Shown here piece after piece: positions 42,198 through 52,000 of a DNA stretch of 64,000 nt. Within the stretch, counting starts at the first letter, position 1; every line of letters starts with the position of its first letter. Both the position numbers and the translations under genes were made by a program. The DNA is from Actinocorallia populi (lineage in GTDB: Bacteria > Actinomycetota > Actinomycetes > Streptosporangiales > Streptosporangiaceae). The notes below the pieces were generated by a model that was not told where the DNA came from, did no database searches, and saw nothing but the letters and a program-made list of their open reading frames with translations. The stretch covers positions 42,888-106,887 of the forward strand of contig NZ_PVZV01000009.1 of NCBI RefSeq assembly GCF_002995495.1. The letters are read 5' to 3'.

Positions 42198-42297
42198 GCG
42201 CCCAGCATGCCCCGGCCCCCCGGCCCGGGCTGGCGGTCCCGCGACATCACCCTCACACCCCCGGGGCCCCGCACGCGATCGGCCCGCACCGCCGGCG

Positions 42298-42960
42298 TCA
42301 GCGGTCGCGCGGGGCGACCAGGCCGGATTCGTAGGCGAAGACCACGAGCTGGGCGCGGTCACGGGCGTGGAGCTTGGCCATGGCCCGGTTGACGTGTGTC
42401 TTCGCGGTCAGCGGGCTGATCACCATGCGTTCGGCGATCTGGTCGTTGGACAGGCCCCGGGCGACCAGGGCGACGGCCTCGCGTTCACGGTTGGTCAGCT
42501 CCTGCAGCCCGGTGCCGATGCCGGCGCAGGGCGGCTGGGAGACGTACCTGTTGATGAGCTTGCGGGTGATCGAGGGCGAGAGCAGGGCGTCCCCGCGCGC
42601 GGCGACGCGGACGGCGTGCAGGAAGTCCTCCGGCAGGACGTCCTTGACGAGGAATCCGGCGGCGCCGGCGCGCAGCGCGTCGAAGACGTACTCGTCCATG
42701 CCGTAGTTGGTCAGGATGACGACGTGCACCCGGGCCAGCGCCGGGTCCGCGGCGATGCGCCGTGTCGCCTCGATGCCGTCCATGACCGGCATCCGGATGT
42801 CGATGAGCACGATGTCGGGCAGGTGCTCCCGGACGAGGGCCAGCGCCTCCTGCCCGTCGGCGCCCTCGGCCACCACCTCGATGTCGTCCTCGAGGTCCAG
42901 GAGCGCGCGGAAGCCGCTGCGCAGGAGAGGCTGGTCGTCGACCAGCAGGACACGGATCAC
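42298..42960 (-). CDS. NarL/FixJ-family response regulator
   Basis: A 220-residue regulator with receiver domain (acidic VDDQ, phospho-acceptor in DIVLIDIRMPVMDG, LTNYG and FLVKD) and LuxR helix-turn-helix (LTNREREAVALVARGLSN, SPLTAKTHVNRAMAKL). Its start overlaps the stop of the histidine kinase gene by ATGA, which defines the pair. Target genes are not evident; the divergent DUF6223-type gene upstream of the kinase is one candidate. Confidence 0.93.
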   Translation of the reverse strand: MIRVLLVDDQPLLRSGFRALLDLEDDIEVVAEGADGQEALALVREHLPDIVLIDIRMPVMDGIEATRRIAADPALARVHVVILTNYGMDEYVFDALRAGAAGFLVKDVLPEDFLHAVRVAARGDALLSPSITRKLINRYVSQPPCAGIGTGLQELTNREREAVALVARGLSNDQIAERMVISPLTAKTHVNRAMAKLHARDRAQLVVFAYESGLVAPRDR

Positions 42961-44072
42961 GACGTCCGGTCCACGGGGAGCTCGGCCTGGACGGTGAAGC
43001 CGCCCTCGCCGCGCGGTTCGGCGCGCAGCCTGCCGCCGAGGGCGGTGACCCGCTCACGCATCCCGAGCAGCCCGACGCCGGGCGCGGGGGCGGCGCCCGG
43101 CACGGCCCTGCCGTCGTCGTCGACGCGTATCGCCAGGACGTCCGGACGCCAGTCGATGCGGACCGAAGCCGTCGCCGCGTCCGCGTGGCGGGCGACGTTG
43201 GTGAGCGACTCCTGAACGATCCGGTAGGCGGTCCGGCCCACCGCGGCCGGCACGTCGTGCCGCCGCCCTTCGATCGTCAGCGTCGCGTCCAGGCCGATGG
43301 CACGGGCCTGCTCCACCAGCTCAGGGACATGATCGAGCCCGCGCGGCGCGGCGGTGTCGTCGTCGCGCAGCGCCTCCAGGGTCGCACGCAGCTCCCGGGT
43401 CGCCTCGCGTCCGGCCGCCTGGATCGCCAGCAGGGCCTCCGGCACCTGTTCGCCGCGCTTGCGGGCCACGTGGACGGCGACCTCGGCCTGCACCTTGATG
43501 ATCGAGATCTGGTGGGTGAGCGAATCGTGCAGCTCCCGCGCGATGCGCAGCCGCTCCTCGGCGGCGCGGTGCCGCGCGGTCTCCTCCCGGGTGCGCTCGG
43601 CCTCGTCGGCCCGCTGCTCGGCCTGCCGCAGCGCCTCACCTGCGGCGCCGGCGGCGATCAGCCAGGCGATTTCGAGGGCGCTCCGTGCCTGCGCGAACGC
43701 CTCGCCCGTGTCGTGCAGGCCCGATGCCAGGGCCGCGAGGGGGAGGGCGGCCAGCACGGCCACGCTCACCGCCACCGTGATGGTGCGGTGCCCCGCCCGT
43801 ACGGCCGCGTACACCGCGAACAGGTACGCGACGGCGGGCACGTCGAACCCGACGGCCTGGTAACCCACCGCGCACAGCCCCGCGACGGCCAGAACGAGGA
43901 CCGGGGCACGGCGGCGCGCGGCCAACGCCAGCCCGCCCACCGCCAGCAGAGCAGGGCCGAGCAGGTCGAGACCCGCGACGGCGCGCTGCCCGGACAGTCC
44001 GGTGACCAGCAGGACCACCGCCACGCCGACGGCGACCGACCAGTCCCCGGCGCTGACCCGTCCCCTGTCCAT
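42957..44072 (-). CDS. NarL-type two-component histidine kinase
   Basis: A 371-residue sensor with four or five membrane helices in residues ~10-150, a HisKA_3 domain (IARELHDSLTHQISI, where HD marks the phospho-acceptor) and a HATPase domain with QESLTNVARHA and DDDGR. No separate sensory domain is present. The kinase and regulator share a 4-bp ATGA overlap. A 220-bp gap separates it from the divergent small membrane protein gene; no operator was recognised in it. Confidence 0.91.
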   Translation of the reverse strand: MDRGRVSAGDWSVAVGVAVVLLVTGLSGQRAVAGLDLLGPALLAVGGLALAARRRAPVLVLAVAGLCAVGYQAVGFDVPAVAYLFAVYAAVRAGHRTITVAVSVAVLAALPLAALASGLHDTGEAFAQARSALEIAWLIAAGAAGEALRQAEQRADEAERTREETARHRAAEERLRIARELHDSLTHQISIIKVQAEVAVHVARKRGEQVPEALLAIQAAGREATRELRATLEALRDDDTAAPRGLDHVPELVEQARAIGLDATLTIEGRRHDVPAAVGRTAYRIVQESLTNVARHADAATASVRIDWRPDVLAIRVDDDGRAVPGAAPAPGVGLLGMRERVTALGGRLRAEPRGEGGFTVQAELPVDRTS

Positions 44073-44292
44073 GCGTGCACCCTAACCGGGCCGCCCGCCC
44101 GGGCGGCTCCTGCGCGCAGACGATCATCCGACTACCGCACACGCCGTACTTCCGCGGACCGTGCGGCACCCGCGGTAGCCCGATGCGGTACCGGCGGCAG
44201 CACGAAATGTCTGCGCTCGCCGGACGACCGGAGGGGGGCCGGGCGGGCACGATCGGGCGACGTCCAGCCGCAAGAGGAAAAGGAGCACCTCC

Positions 44293-44664
44293 ATGCCAGT
44301 CCGATCCGCGCTCGCCGCGCACGTCCTGGCCCGACCGGCCGCCGCCGACGCCTTCGCCATGAGCGCCGGACGCCTCGGGTCCATCGTGGCCGGGCTGCTG
44401 GGGCTGGCCGGCGTGGCCGTCGCCGGACTGGCCCTGGCCCGCGCCACCGGCCGTATCGGCACCGGCCCCGGCCGGGGAGGAGCCCGCGCGGCCCTGGTGG
44501 CGGGACCCGTCGGCGCGGCCATCGGCGTGCTGGTCGTGGCCACCGCCGAAGGCGGCCTCGGCACCGGCAACGGCCTGGGCGGGGGCATCGTGGCCGCGAT
44601 GCTGGGACTGGCCGGCACGCTCCTCGGCGCCCTGGCCCTGGCCCGTTTCCGCCGGACCGGCTGA
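44293..44664 (+). CDS. Small membrane protein, DUF6223-like
   Basis: A 123-residue protein with three hydrophobic helices (GSIVAGLLGLAGVAVAGLALAR, AALVAGPVGAAIGVLVVAT, GIVAAMLGLAGTLLGALALARF) connected by glycine-rich loops and starting FAMSAGRLGS. It resembles the actinobacterial DUF6223 family, of unknown function. ATG 44293 has AAAGGAGCACC upstream. It is divergent from the kinase-regulator pair and may be its target. Confidence 0.72.
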   Translation: MPVRSALAAHVLARPAAADAFAMSAGRLGSIVAGLLGLAGVAVAGLALARATGRIGTGPGRGGARAALVAGPVGAAIGVLVVATAEGGLGTGNGLGGGIVAAMLGLAGTLLGALALARFRRTG

Positions 44665-44699
44665 CCGCGGCGGCGATCCGGCAGGGGCTCACCTTCGGG

Positions 44700-45887
44700 T
44701 CATGAGCGGCGCTTGGACCTGGTGACCTGGAAGCGGTCGAGGTCGTTGCCCAGGGTGATGCGCCCGCGGTAGCGCGCCTTCCTGGCGCTGCGGTCGGCGG
44801 CGGCCTGCCAGGCGGCGTCGGACAGGACCGACGGGTCGGCCGGCGAGATGTGGCTGATCACGATGCGCCGGGCCCCGGACTCGGCGCCGATCGCGCCCAG
44901 CTCTCCCACCTCGGTGTGCACCGCGCCGATGTGCTCGACGACCGCGGGCGGGTAGCCGGTCGCGGCGACCGCGTCGCGGTGGTAGGCCTCGTGGACGAGG
45001 AGGTCGGCGTCGGCGGCCAGGCGCGGGATGTTGGGGGTGCGGGCGGTGTCCCCGGAGAAGGCGATCACGCCGTCCTCGGTCTCGATCCGGTAGGCGAGCG
45101 CGGGGAAGACCGGGCCGTGCGGGACGAGGACCGCGGTGACCTTGACGTCGTCGTTCTCCATCACCGGGAACGGCTCCATGTCCGGTGCGGTGTGCTGGGC
45201 GTCGGCCCCCGCGGACGCGGGCGGCTGGAGCTCGTGGACCCGGGTGTGGTCGGCCGGGTCGCTGCCCATGTGCTCGGCGATGAACCCGTTCGTGGAGTAG
45301 GCGAACGCCTGGTTCGACAGGCGCAGCAGGCCCGCCACGCCGGGCACGGGGTCGTCGGCGTCGACCCAGTGCGAACCGGGGGGCGGGCCCGGCGGCAGCT
45401 GCCCGGCCGAGCCGGGTCCGTACACGTCGATCGGCTGCGTGAAGCCCTGCTTGCCCGGCACCCCGCCGCTGAGCAGCGGGAAGGAGAACAGGTCGACGGT
45501 GTGGTCGGCGTGCAGGTGGGTGACGAAGATCGCGGCCAGGGACGGCATGGCGAGTCCGGCCCGCATGAACTGCGTGACGGCGCCGCGTCCGGCGTCGATC
45601 ACATACGTGCGGCCGTTGACGACCACGGCGGAGGAGATTCCGGTGCGCGCCGCCAGGGGCGGGGGACCGCCGGCGGTGCCGAGCAGGAAGAGCTCGGTGC
45701 CCCGGTGGCCGGGCCGCCGCCCGCCGGGTGCCGCCTGCGCGGCGGCGGCCGGGGCGAGCCCGGCCAGGGCCGCCGTGCCGCCGCCGAGAACGGCGGCCTT
45801 GAGAAGTGTGCGGCGGGCCGCCCCGGATCCGGAGGCGGGGGTTTCGGAGCGGTGCGGTTCAGCGGGGTGGGAAACGCAGGTGCACAC
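44700..45887 (-). CDS. Tat-exported metallo-beta-lactamase-fold hydrolase
   Basis: A 395-residue protein with a twin-arginine signal (ARRTLLKAAVLGGG, residues 24-37) and an AAAA/AQA cleavage region near residue 50. The metallo-beta-lactamase motif THLHADH at 123-129 supplies zinc ligands, with further ligands likely in AFSGDTART and in ISHISP. Such enzymes resemble RNase Z-like or arylsulfatase/lactonase-like MBL hydrolases; export argues against tRNA processing and for an extracellular ester or lactone substrate. GTG 45887 follows GAAGGA at seven bases. It is divergent from the OYE gene across a long regulatory gap (45888-46156). Confidence 0.88.
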   Translation of the reverse strand: MCTCVSHPAEPHRSETPASGSGAARRTLLKAAVLGGGTAALAGLAPAAAAQAAPGGRRPGHRGTELFLLGTAGGPPPLAARTGISSAVVVNGRTYVIDAGRGAVTQFMRAGLAMPSLAAIFVTHLHADHTVDLFSFPLLSGGVPGKQGFTQPIDVYGPGSAGQLPPGPPPGSHWVDADDPVPGVAGLLRLSNQAFAYSTNGFIAEHMGSDPADHTRVHELQPPASAGADAQHTAPDMEPFPVMENDDVKVTAVLVPHGPVFPALAYRIETEDGVIAFSGDTARTPNIPRLAADADLLVHEAYHRDAVAATGYPPAVVEHIGAVHTEVGELGAIGAESGARRIVISHISPADPSVLSDAAWQAAADRSARKARYRGRITLGNDLDRFQVTRSKRRS

Positions 45888-46092
45888 GGAACAATCCTTC
45901 GATCGCTTGATTCCTGGAATTCACTCGGACCAGGTGGCACGTCCAAGGAATCAGAACCGCCTCCGCCGGAACAGGCGTTCCGTCATCGGTATTTCGCATA
46001 TCTGCCATCAATGGAATGGATCGGAGGTCGGCTTCCGCGCCCGGCCGGCACCGCGGACCGCCGCGGCGGACGGCTCGGTGACCCCCACTTGT

Positions 46093-46138
46093 GTGGCTAG
46101 CCACCTACCTGTAGGGTCCTTCATGTGGCTAGCCACAT
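46093..46138. promoter_or_regulatory. Duplicated palindromic operator GTGGCTAGCCAC
   Basis: Site 1 is GTGGCTAGCCAC (46093-46104); site 2 is the extended perfect palindrome ATGTGGCTAGCCACAT (46123-46138). Centres are 32 bp apart, about three helical turns, so two dimers would sit on the same face. Site 2 ends 18 bp before the OYE start. The MarR gene downstream of OYE is the probable regulator. Confidence 0.75.
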
Positions 46139-46156
46139 AATCGGATCGGAGTTCCC

Positions 46157-47233
46157 ATGACCCTCCTCTGGAGTCCCGTCGAGCTCGGCGGCATCCCGCT
46201 CGCGCACCGTCTCGCGATGGCGCCCATGACACGCGACCGCTCCACGCCCGAAGGCGTGCCGACGGCGATGAACGCCGAGTACTACGCCCAGCGCGCGTCG
46301 ATGGCGCTGATCATCACGGAGGGCGCACAGCCCTCCGAGGACGGGCAGGGCTACCTGCTGACGCCCGGCGTCCACACCGCCGAGCACGTCGAGGGCTGGC
46401 GCCGGGTCACCGACGCCGTCCACGCGGAGGGCGGGCGCATCGTCATCCAGCTGATGCACGTCGGCCGCGTCTCGCACCCCTCCAACACCCCGCACGGCCG
46501 CCGGCCGGTCGCGCCGTCGCCGGTGCGCCCCGCGGCGAGCATGTTCACCGCCACCGGCATGGAGCCGATGCCCGAGCCGCGCGAGCTGTCACCGGCGGAG
46601 ATCGCGGAGACGGTCGAGGACTTCCGCCGTGCGGCGGCCGCGGCGATGCGGGCGGGTGCCGACGGCGTGGAGATCCACGGTGCCAACGGCTACCTGCTGC
46701 ACCAGTTCCTGTCCGGCAACGCCAACCGGCGCACCGACCGGTACGGGGGCTCCATCGAGAACCGCATCCGCTTCGCGGTGGAGGTCGCCACCGCGGTCGC
46801 CGAGGAGATCGGGGCCGAGCGAACCGGGTTCCGCATCTCGCCCGGCAATCCCTTCAACGACATCGTCGAGGACGACGCGCCGCAGCTCTACAGAGCTCTG
46901 GTGACCGCCCTGGCGCCGCTCGGCCTCGCCTACCTCCATGTGGCACACGGCGGAGACGAGGCGCTGCTGAAGAGCATCCGCAGCGACTGGCCGGGCCCCC
47001 TGCTGCTCAACCGCGGCGGCTCCGACCTCCAGGCCCGGGTGAAGGACCTGGAGGAGGGCCTCGCCGATGTGATCACGGTGGGGACCATGGCCCTGGCCAA
47101 CCCCGACCTCGTGGCCCGCATCAAGGCCGGCGCGCCTCTGAACGAACCCGACCGTGCCACGTTCTACGGGGGAGGCGAACGCGGCTACACCGACTACCCG
47201 ACCCTCGCCGAGACCGCGCGAGCGCTGACCTGA
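46157..47233 (+). CDS. Old yellow enzyme-family alkene reductase (NemA-like)
   Basis: A 358-residue FMN-dependent TIM-barrel ene-reductase that reduces activated C=C bonds or nitro groups with NAD(P)H. Substrate-anion-binding H174 and N177 appear in EIHGANGYLLHQFL, FMN contacts in MAPMTR and in GGSIENR, and the RISPGNPFND segment is typical of NemA. The usual proton-donor tyrosine at the N+2 position is Y179. Two identical palindromes precede the gene and a MarR gene follows it, an arrangement seen for electrophile-induced OYE genes. Confidence 0.93.
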   Translation: MTLLWSPVELGGIPLAHRLAMAPMTRDRSTPEGVPTAMNAEYYAQRASMALIITEGAQPSEDGQGYLLTPGVHTAEHVEGWRRVTDAVHAEGGRIVIQLMHVGRVSHPSNTPHGRRPVAPSPVRPAASMFTATGMEPMPEPRELSPAEIAETVEDFRRAAAAAMRAGADGVEIHGANGYLLHQFLSGNANRRTDRYGGSIENRIRFAVEVATAVAEEIGAERTGFRISPGNPFNDIVEDDAPQLYRALVTALAPLGLAYLHVAHGGDEALLKSIRSDWPGPLLLNRGGSDLQARVKDLEEGLADVITVGTMALANPDLVARIKAGAPLNEPDRATFYGGGERGYTDYPTLAETARALT

Positions 47234-47311
47234 GACCGGACCGCCGCCATCACGGGCGCCGTGTCCCGCTCGTAGGGCCGCGTGGCGGCGCGGCCCTACG
47301 ATGAACCTGCC

Positions 47312-47791
47312 ATGACTTCTTCCACCAGCGGTTCGCCCGAGGTCGCGGGCGACGGTCCGCTCAGCTTCGCCATCTTCAACCTCGCCCGCGTCCACCGCGC
47401 TCATGCCGCCGGGCTGCTGCGCGAACTGGGCCTGCACCCCGGCCAGGAACTGCTGCTGATGCAGCTGCTGGACCGCGACGAACAAACCCAGTCCGAACTG
47501 CTGGAAGCCGTCGGCCTGGACCACTCCACCGTCTCCAAGTCGCTGCGCCGCATGCAGGAGGCCGGACTGCTCATCCGACGCCCGGCCGAACACGACCGCC
47601 GCGTCCAGCTCGTCACCCTCACCGACGCCGGCCGCGCCCTGCGCCAACCCCTCGAACGCATGTGGGCCGACCTCGAACGCATCTCCACCCAGGGCCTGTC
47701 CCCCCAGGAGATCACCGCCTTCATCCACACCGCCGAGACCATCCGCCACTCCATGCTGAACTCCTCTTCACCCAAGAAACCCACCACTTAG
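47312..47791 (+). CDS. MarR-family regulator, probable controller of the OYE gene
   Basis: A 159-residue MarR protein: dimer helices (SFAIFNLARVHRAHAAGLLRE), helix-turn-helix (QSELLEAVGLDHSTVSKSLRRM) and wing DRRVQLVTLTDAG. ATG 47312 follows a TACGAT hexamer (47298-47303) by eight bases with no ribosome-binding site, indicating a leaderless message of its own. No cysteine is visible near the dimer interface, so redox sensing of the OhrR kind is unlikely; ligand sensing is expected. The duplicated palindrome before the OYE gene is the likely target. Confidence 0.88.
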   Translation: MTSSTSGSPEVAGDGPLSFAIFNLARVHRAHAAGLLRELGLHPGQELLLMQLLDRDEQTQSELLEAVGLDHSTVSKSLRRMQEAGLLIRRPAEHDRRVQLVTLTDAGRALRQPLERMWADLERISTQGLSPQEITAFIHTAETIRHSMLNSSSPKKPTT

Positions 47792-47907
47792 CCCCCCGCA
47801 ACGGGGCGGACCTACGCCGTTCACCGGAGTTCCGGCGCCATGCCGCGTGAGTTGTCGGCCCGGCTCACCGCAGGTGGCGTGCTCCGGAGGGTCTCCTTGT
47901 TCGGTGG

Positions 47908-48957
47908 TCAGCGGCGGGTGGCGCGTAGGAGCAGCAGGCCCGAGGCGAGTACTGCTGCGGACGTGGTGCCGTGGATGCCGAATGCCGCGGCCTTCGAGCC
48001 GTGGTGGGCGAGGATCGTCAGCATGTCGCCGGCGGCGATCGTCGCGAACGCGAGCATCACCCAGCCGAGTGCTTCGCGCTTGCCTGCGGCCAGCAGGGCG
48101 AAGACGGCGAGGCCGGTGCCGAGGTCGCGGACGCCCTTGATGTTCAGCCATGCGGTCTCGTCGCCGGTCGGCCAGGCCGGAAGGCCGAAGCCCGACGCGG
48201 TGCCCACCGGGTCGAGGAGGTAGCTGAGCCCGACGTAGGTGATGCCGACTCCGGTGAGGGCGGCGATGGCGGTGCCGGTGCGGGAGGTGCGGACGTCCTC
48301 GCGGAGCCTCCTCATCCGTGCCGCGTGGTGGCGCTCCCCGTAGAGCCGCCAGAACACACGGGCCGGGGCGGGCAGCCCGGCGAGGAACTCGGTGCGCTCC
48401 TGCGGGGTCGCGTCCTCCAGGACGACGCCGAGGAGCGTCAGGATCTTGGACTTGGGGGTGTGCTGGACGAAGTGTTCGCCCTGGGCACCCCATTCGGCCT
48501 CGGTGAGGTGGCGTTCGGCGAGCGGCAGCAGGTGCGCCTCCTCGTCGTCCAGGTGCTCGATCAGGACGGCGCGGTGTTCGGCGAGGGCGGCGGCCAGGGC
48601 GTCGCGGACGGCGGCGTCGGCCGTCCGCGTCCACGGCCCGATGAGTTCGCGGAGCCGCTCGATGGTCGCGGCGACCTTGCCGTGCTGGGCTTCCATCCGC
48701 AGGACGACGTCGGCGTCCAGGTCCACCCGCGACAGCAGGAGCGGCCAGATCAGCTCGTCCTCGCCGTGGTGGTGGTTGTGCAGGCCGAGCAGGTAGTCCG
48801 AGAGGTGCGCGGCGAGCGCGCGGGCGCGGCGGCGGTCGCCGGGCCGGGTCGCGCCGACCAGCTCGGCCAGCAGGCGCGACTCGCGGCGGAGGCCGCGGTG
48901 GATGACGACCATGGAGTGGGTGAAGGGGCGGGCGGCGCGGATCTTGTCGGTGTTCAT
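47908..48957 (-). CDS. Hemerythrin domain fused to DUF4267-like membrane domain
   Basis: A 349-residue protein. Residues ~10-165 form a hemerythrin/HHE four-helix bundle with candidate iron ligands in THSMVVIHRGL, GLHNHHHGEDE, MEAQHGKV and EHLDDEEAHLL. Residues ~215-349 contain four hydrophobic helices, with motifs (GVRDLGTGLAVFALLAAGKREALGW begins one) typical of DUF4267 proteins. The fusion suggests an oxygen, NO or redox-binding domain tethered to the membrane on the cytoplasmic side. It is divergent from the large BTAD-ATPase regulator with only ~80 bp between starts. Confidence 0.85.
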   Translation of the reverse strand: MNTDKIRAARPFTHSMVVIHRGLRRESRLLAELVGATRPGDRRRARALAAHLSDYLLGLHNHHHGEDELIWPLLLSRVDLDADVVLRMEAQHGKVAATIERLRELIGPWTRTADAAVRDALAAALAEHRAVLIEHLDDEEAHLLPLAERHLTEAEWGAQGEHFVQHTPKSKILTLLGVVLEDATPQERTEFLAGLPAPARVFWRLYGERHHAARMRRLREDVRTSRTGTAIAALTGVGITYVGLSYLLDPVGTASGFGLPAWPTGDETAWLNIKGVRDLGTGLAVFALLAAGKREALGWVMLAFATIAAGDMLTILAHHGSKAAAFGIHGTTSAAVLASGLLLLRATRR

Positions 48958-49039
48958 GTCGCCAAGGTTGCTCGGGGCGTCCTGGAACCGACTTGGAGCG
49001 CGACTTGGAGACCGGGAAGGACATTACGATGAGTCCTCG

Positions 49040-52000
49040 ATGGTGCGAATTCGGGTGTTCGGGGCGTTCGAGGTCGAGGTTTCGGGCGCGCGGGTGGCGC
49101 TGGGCGGGCCGAGGCAGCGTGCCGTGCTGGCGCTGCTGGTCGCCGCGCACGGCCGGGTCGTCTCGGTGGACCGCATGATCGAGGACCTGTGGCACGGCGA
49201 GCCCCCCGCCCAGGCCGTCACCTCCCTGCAGGCCTACATCTCCAACCTGCGCAGGCTGCTGGAGCCCGAGCGCCCGCCGCGCGCCCCGGCGAAAGTGCTC
49301 GTCTCCGTCGCGCCCGGCTACGCGCTGCGCCTTCCCGACGACGCCGTGGATGTCTGGCATTTCGGCGCGCTCGTCCAGAATCCCGGACAGGTGGCGGAGG
49401 CGTTGGCGCTGTGGCGCGGTCCGGCGTTCGCGGAGTTCGCCGACGAGCCGTGGGCGCAGGCCGAGGTCGGCCGTCTCAACGAACTGCGCCTGGCCGCCCG
49501 CGAGCAGCACGTCGCAGCCCTGTTGCGTGCGGGCGAAGCCGCCGGGGCCGTGCTCGAGGCCGAACGCCTCACCGACGACGAGCCGCTCCGCGAGGAGGGC
49601 TGGCGCATGCTGGCACTGGCGTTGTGGAATTCGGGCCGCCAGGCCGACGCCCTCGCCGCTCTCCGCAAGGCCCGCGCCACGCTCGCCGACGAACTCGGCC
49701 TCGATCCAGGCCCCGCGCTGGCCGACCTGGAGACGGCGATCCTCCAGCAGCGCACCGACGTCTTCGGACCGCCCTCGCCCGTCCCCTTGCCGACCCCCGT
49801 GCCCGTTCCCGACCGTGAACTCTTCCTCGGCCGCGACGACGAACTGGCCGCGCTGACCGGGCTGGCGGGTGAAGGCGGCCTGCGCGTGGCACTCGTCACC
49901 GGTGAGGCCGGACTGGGCAAGACCGCGCTGCTGACCCGCCTGGCCGACGCCCTGGAACGGAACGGCCGGCTCGTCGCGACCGGCCGCTGCCCGGAGAGCG
50001 AGAGCGCACCCGCGGCATGGGCGTGGACGGAGGCCCTCACCGACCTCGCCCGGCACGTCCCGGCCCCCGAGGAGGTCGCGCCGTTGCTGCGGGCCGCGTC
50101 CGCCGCCGGACCCCGCGACACCACGGCCGGCCGGTTCCGCCTCCACCGGGCCGTCTGGACCTGGCTGAACGACGCGGCCCGGCAACGCCCTCTGGCCGTC
50201 ATGCTCGACGACCTGCACTGGGCCGATGCCGAGACCCTCGCGCTGCTGGCCGCCCTCTCCGGTGACGCGCCCCTGCTCCTGGTCGCCGCGTTCCGGGCCG
50301 ACGAGGTCGGCACGCGCCTCACCGACACGCTGGCCGTCCTGGCCCGCCGTTCCCCGCTGCGCCTGCCCCTGCGCGGGCTGCCCGAGCAGGCGGTCGCCCG
50401 GCTCATCGCCGTCGAATGCGCCACCGGTGTGGACGCCGCCACGGTCACCGCGCTCGCAGAACGCACCGGCGGCAACCCCTTCTATGTCCGGGAGAGCGCG
50501 AGGCTGCTCAGCAGCGAGGGCGCGCTCGTGGCGACGTCGGAGGTCCCCGAGGGCGTGCGCGACGTGCTGCGCCGCCGTCTCGCACGGCTGCCCGAGTCCG
50601 CCGTCGCCGTTCTGCGCCTGGCCGCGCTCGCGGGCCGCGAGGCCGACGCGGACACGCTCGTCATGGCGGCCGACACCGACGAGAACGGGGTGCTGGACGC
50701 ACTCGACGCCGGGCTCGTCGCCGGACTGCTCACCGAGCGGACGCCCGGCAGGGTCCGGTTCGCGCACGCGCTCGTCCAGGACACGATGATCGCCGATCTC
50801 AGCGCACTGCGCCGTACCCGCATGCACGCGAGGCTGGGCGCGGCCCTGGAACGCCTCACCCCCGACGACGCGCCCGCGCTGGCGTACCACTTCCACCGCG
50901 CCGCCTCCGCCGGGACCGCGGCCAAGGCGATCGAGTATGCCGTCCGGGCCGCCGACCTGGCCGAGAACCGCTATGCGCACGAAACGGCGGTCGAGCTGCT
51001 CGCCCAGGCCCTGGAGTCCTTCGAACGCCTCCCGAACCGGGACGACGCCGCCCGCATCGACCTGCTCGGCCGTCTGCTCCGTGCCCAGGCACGAGCGGGC
51101 GCCGTCCAGGACGCCCGCGCGACCCGCCAGAACGCCATCGATCTGGCGGAGAAGGCCGAGCGCGACGACCTGCTGCTGGCCGCCTTCACCGCGTGGACCG
51201 AACCCGCCCCCTGGCAACTTCGCCCCTACGGAGTCGTCGACCACCGCCTCGTCGGGCTGCTCTCCCGCCTCCTGGAGCACGACGATCTGGCTCCGGACGT
51301 CCGGTGCCGCCTCCTCGACGCCTACGCCGCCGAACTGTCGGGCACCGGAGCCGCACGTGCACGAGCCGCCGCCGAAGAGGCCGTGGAAATCGCACGGAGT
51401 CTGGGCGACCCGAAACTGCGCGTACTGACGCTCTTCACACTCTGCCGCGAACACGACCACCGCGAGACCGACCACCAGACGGAGTGCGCCCACGAGCTGC
51501 GCGCCCTGGGCGACGAACACGACATCCCCGCCGCTTCGTGGTCGGGCACGTTCAACCTCGCCGGGGTCGCCGCGCGAAGGGGGCACCCCGACCAGGCGCG
51601 CGCCATGGTCGCCGAGGCGGCGGAACTGGCCCGCCGCTACCGGATGCCCGAGGCGGCCGCCATCTGCGAGATCGCCCGAGCCGCCCTCGCCCACATCGAG
51701 GGACGCCCGGACGACGCGGAACGCCACTACGCCGTGGCGACCGGGGCGATGGCCGTGCAGGGTTCCCTGCACGCCGCCGGATTCGACCTGCTCGCGCGCG
51801 CCACGCTGGCGGTGTCACGTGGTGCGCTGGCCGCCTTCACCACCGAGATCGAGACCGTTCCGCCCGGACTGCTCCCCCTGGTCGCCGACGTCTTCGCCGC
51901 CGCGAACGCCGCCGCGGGCCGGATCGACGAGGCACGCCGTCTCCACGAGTCCGCCGCACCGATCCAGCCGGACTTCCTCTTCACGGTGTTCTGCACCTTC

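Noticed and set aside
48902..49039. Upstream extension of the BTAD regulator to 48902
   Set aside because: The extension is antisense to the start of the hemerythrin gene and precedes a TACGAT hexamer placed for a leaderless start at 49040.
47768..51772. Very long open frame (1334 codons) antisense to the BTAD regulator
   Set aside because: It is a high-GC shadow frame; residue composition is Gly/Arg/Gln-biased and the opposite strand has clear domain motifs.
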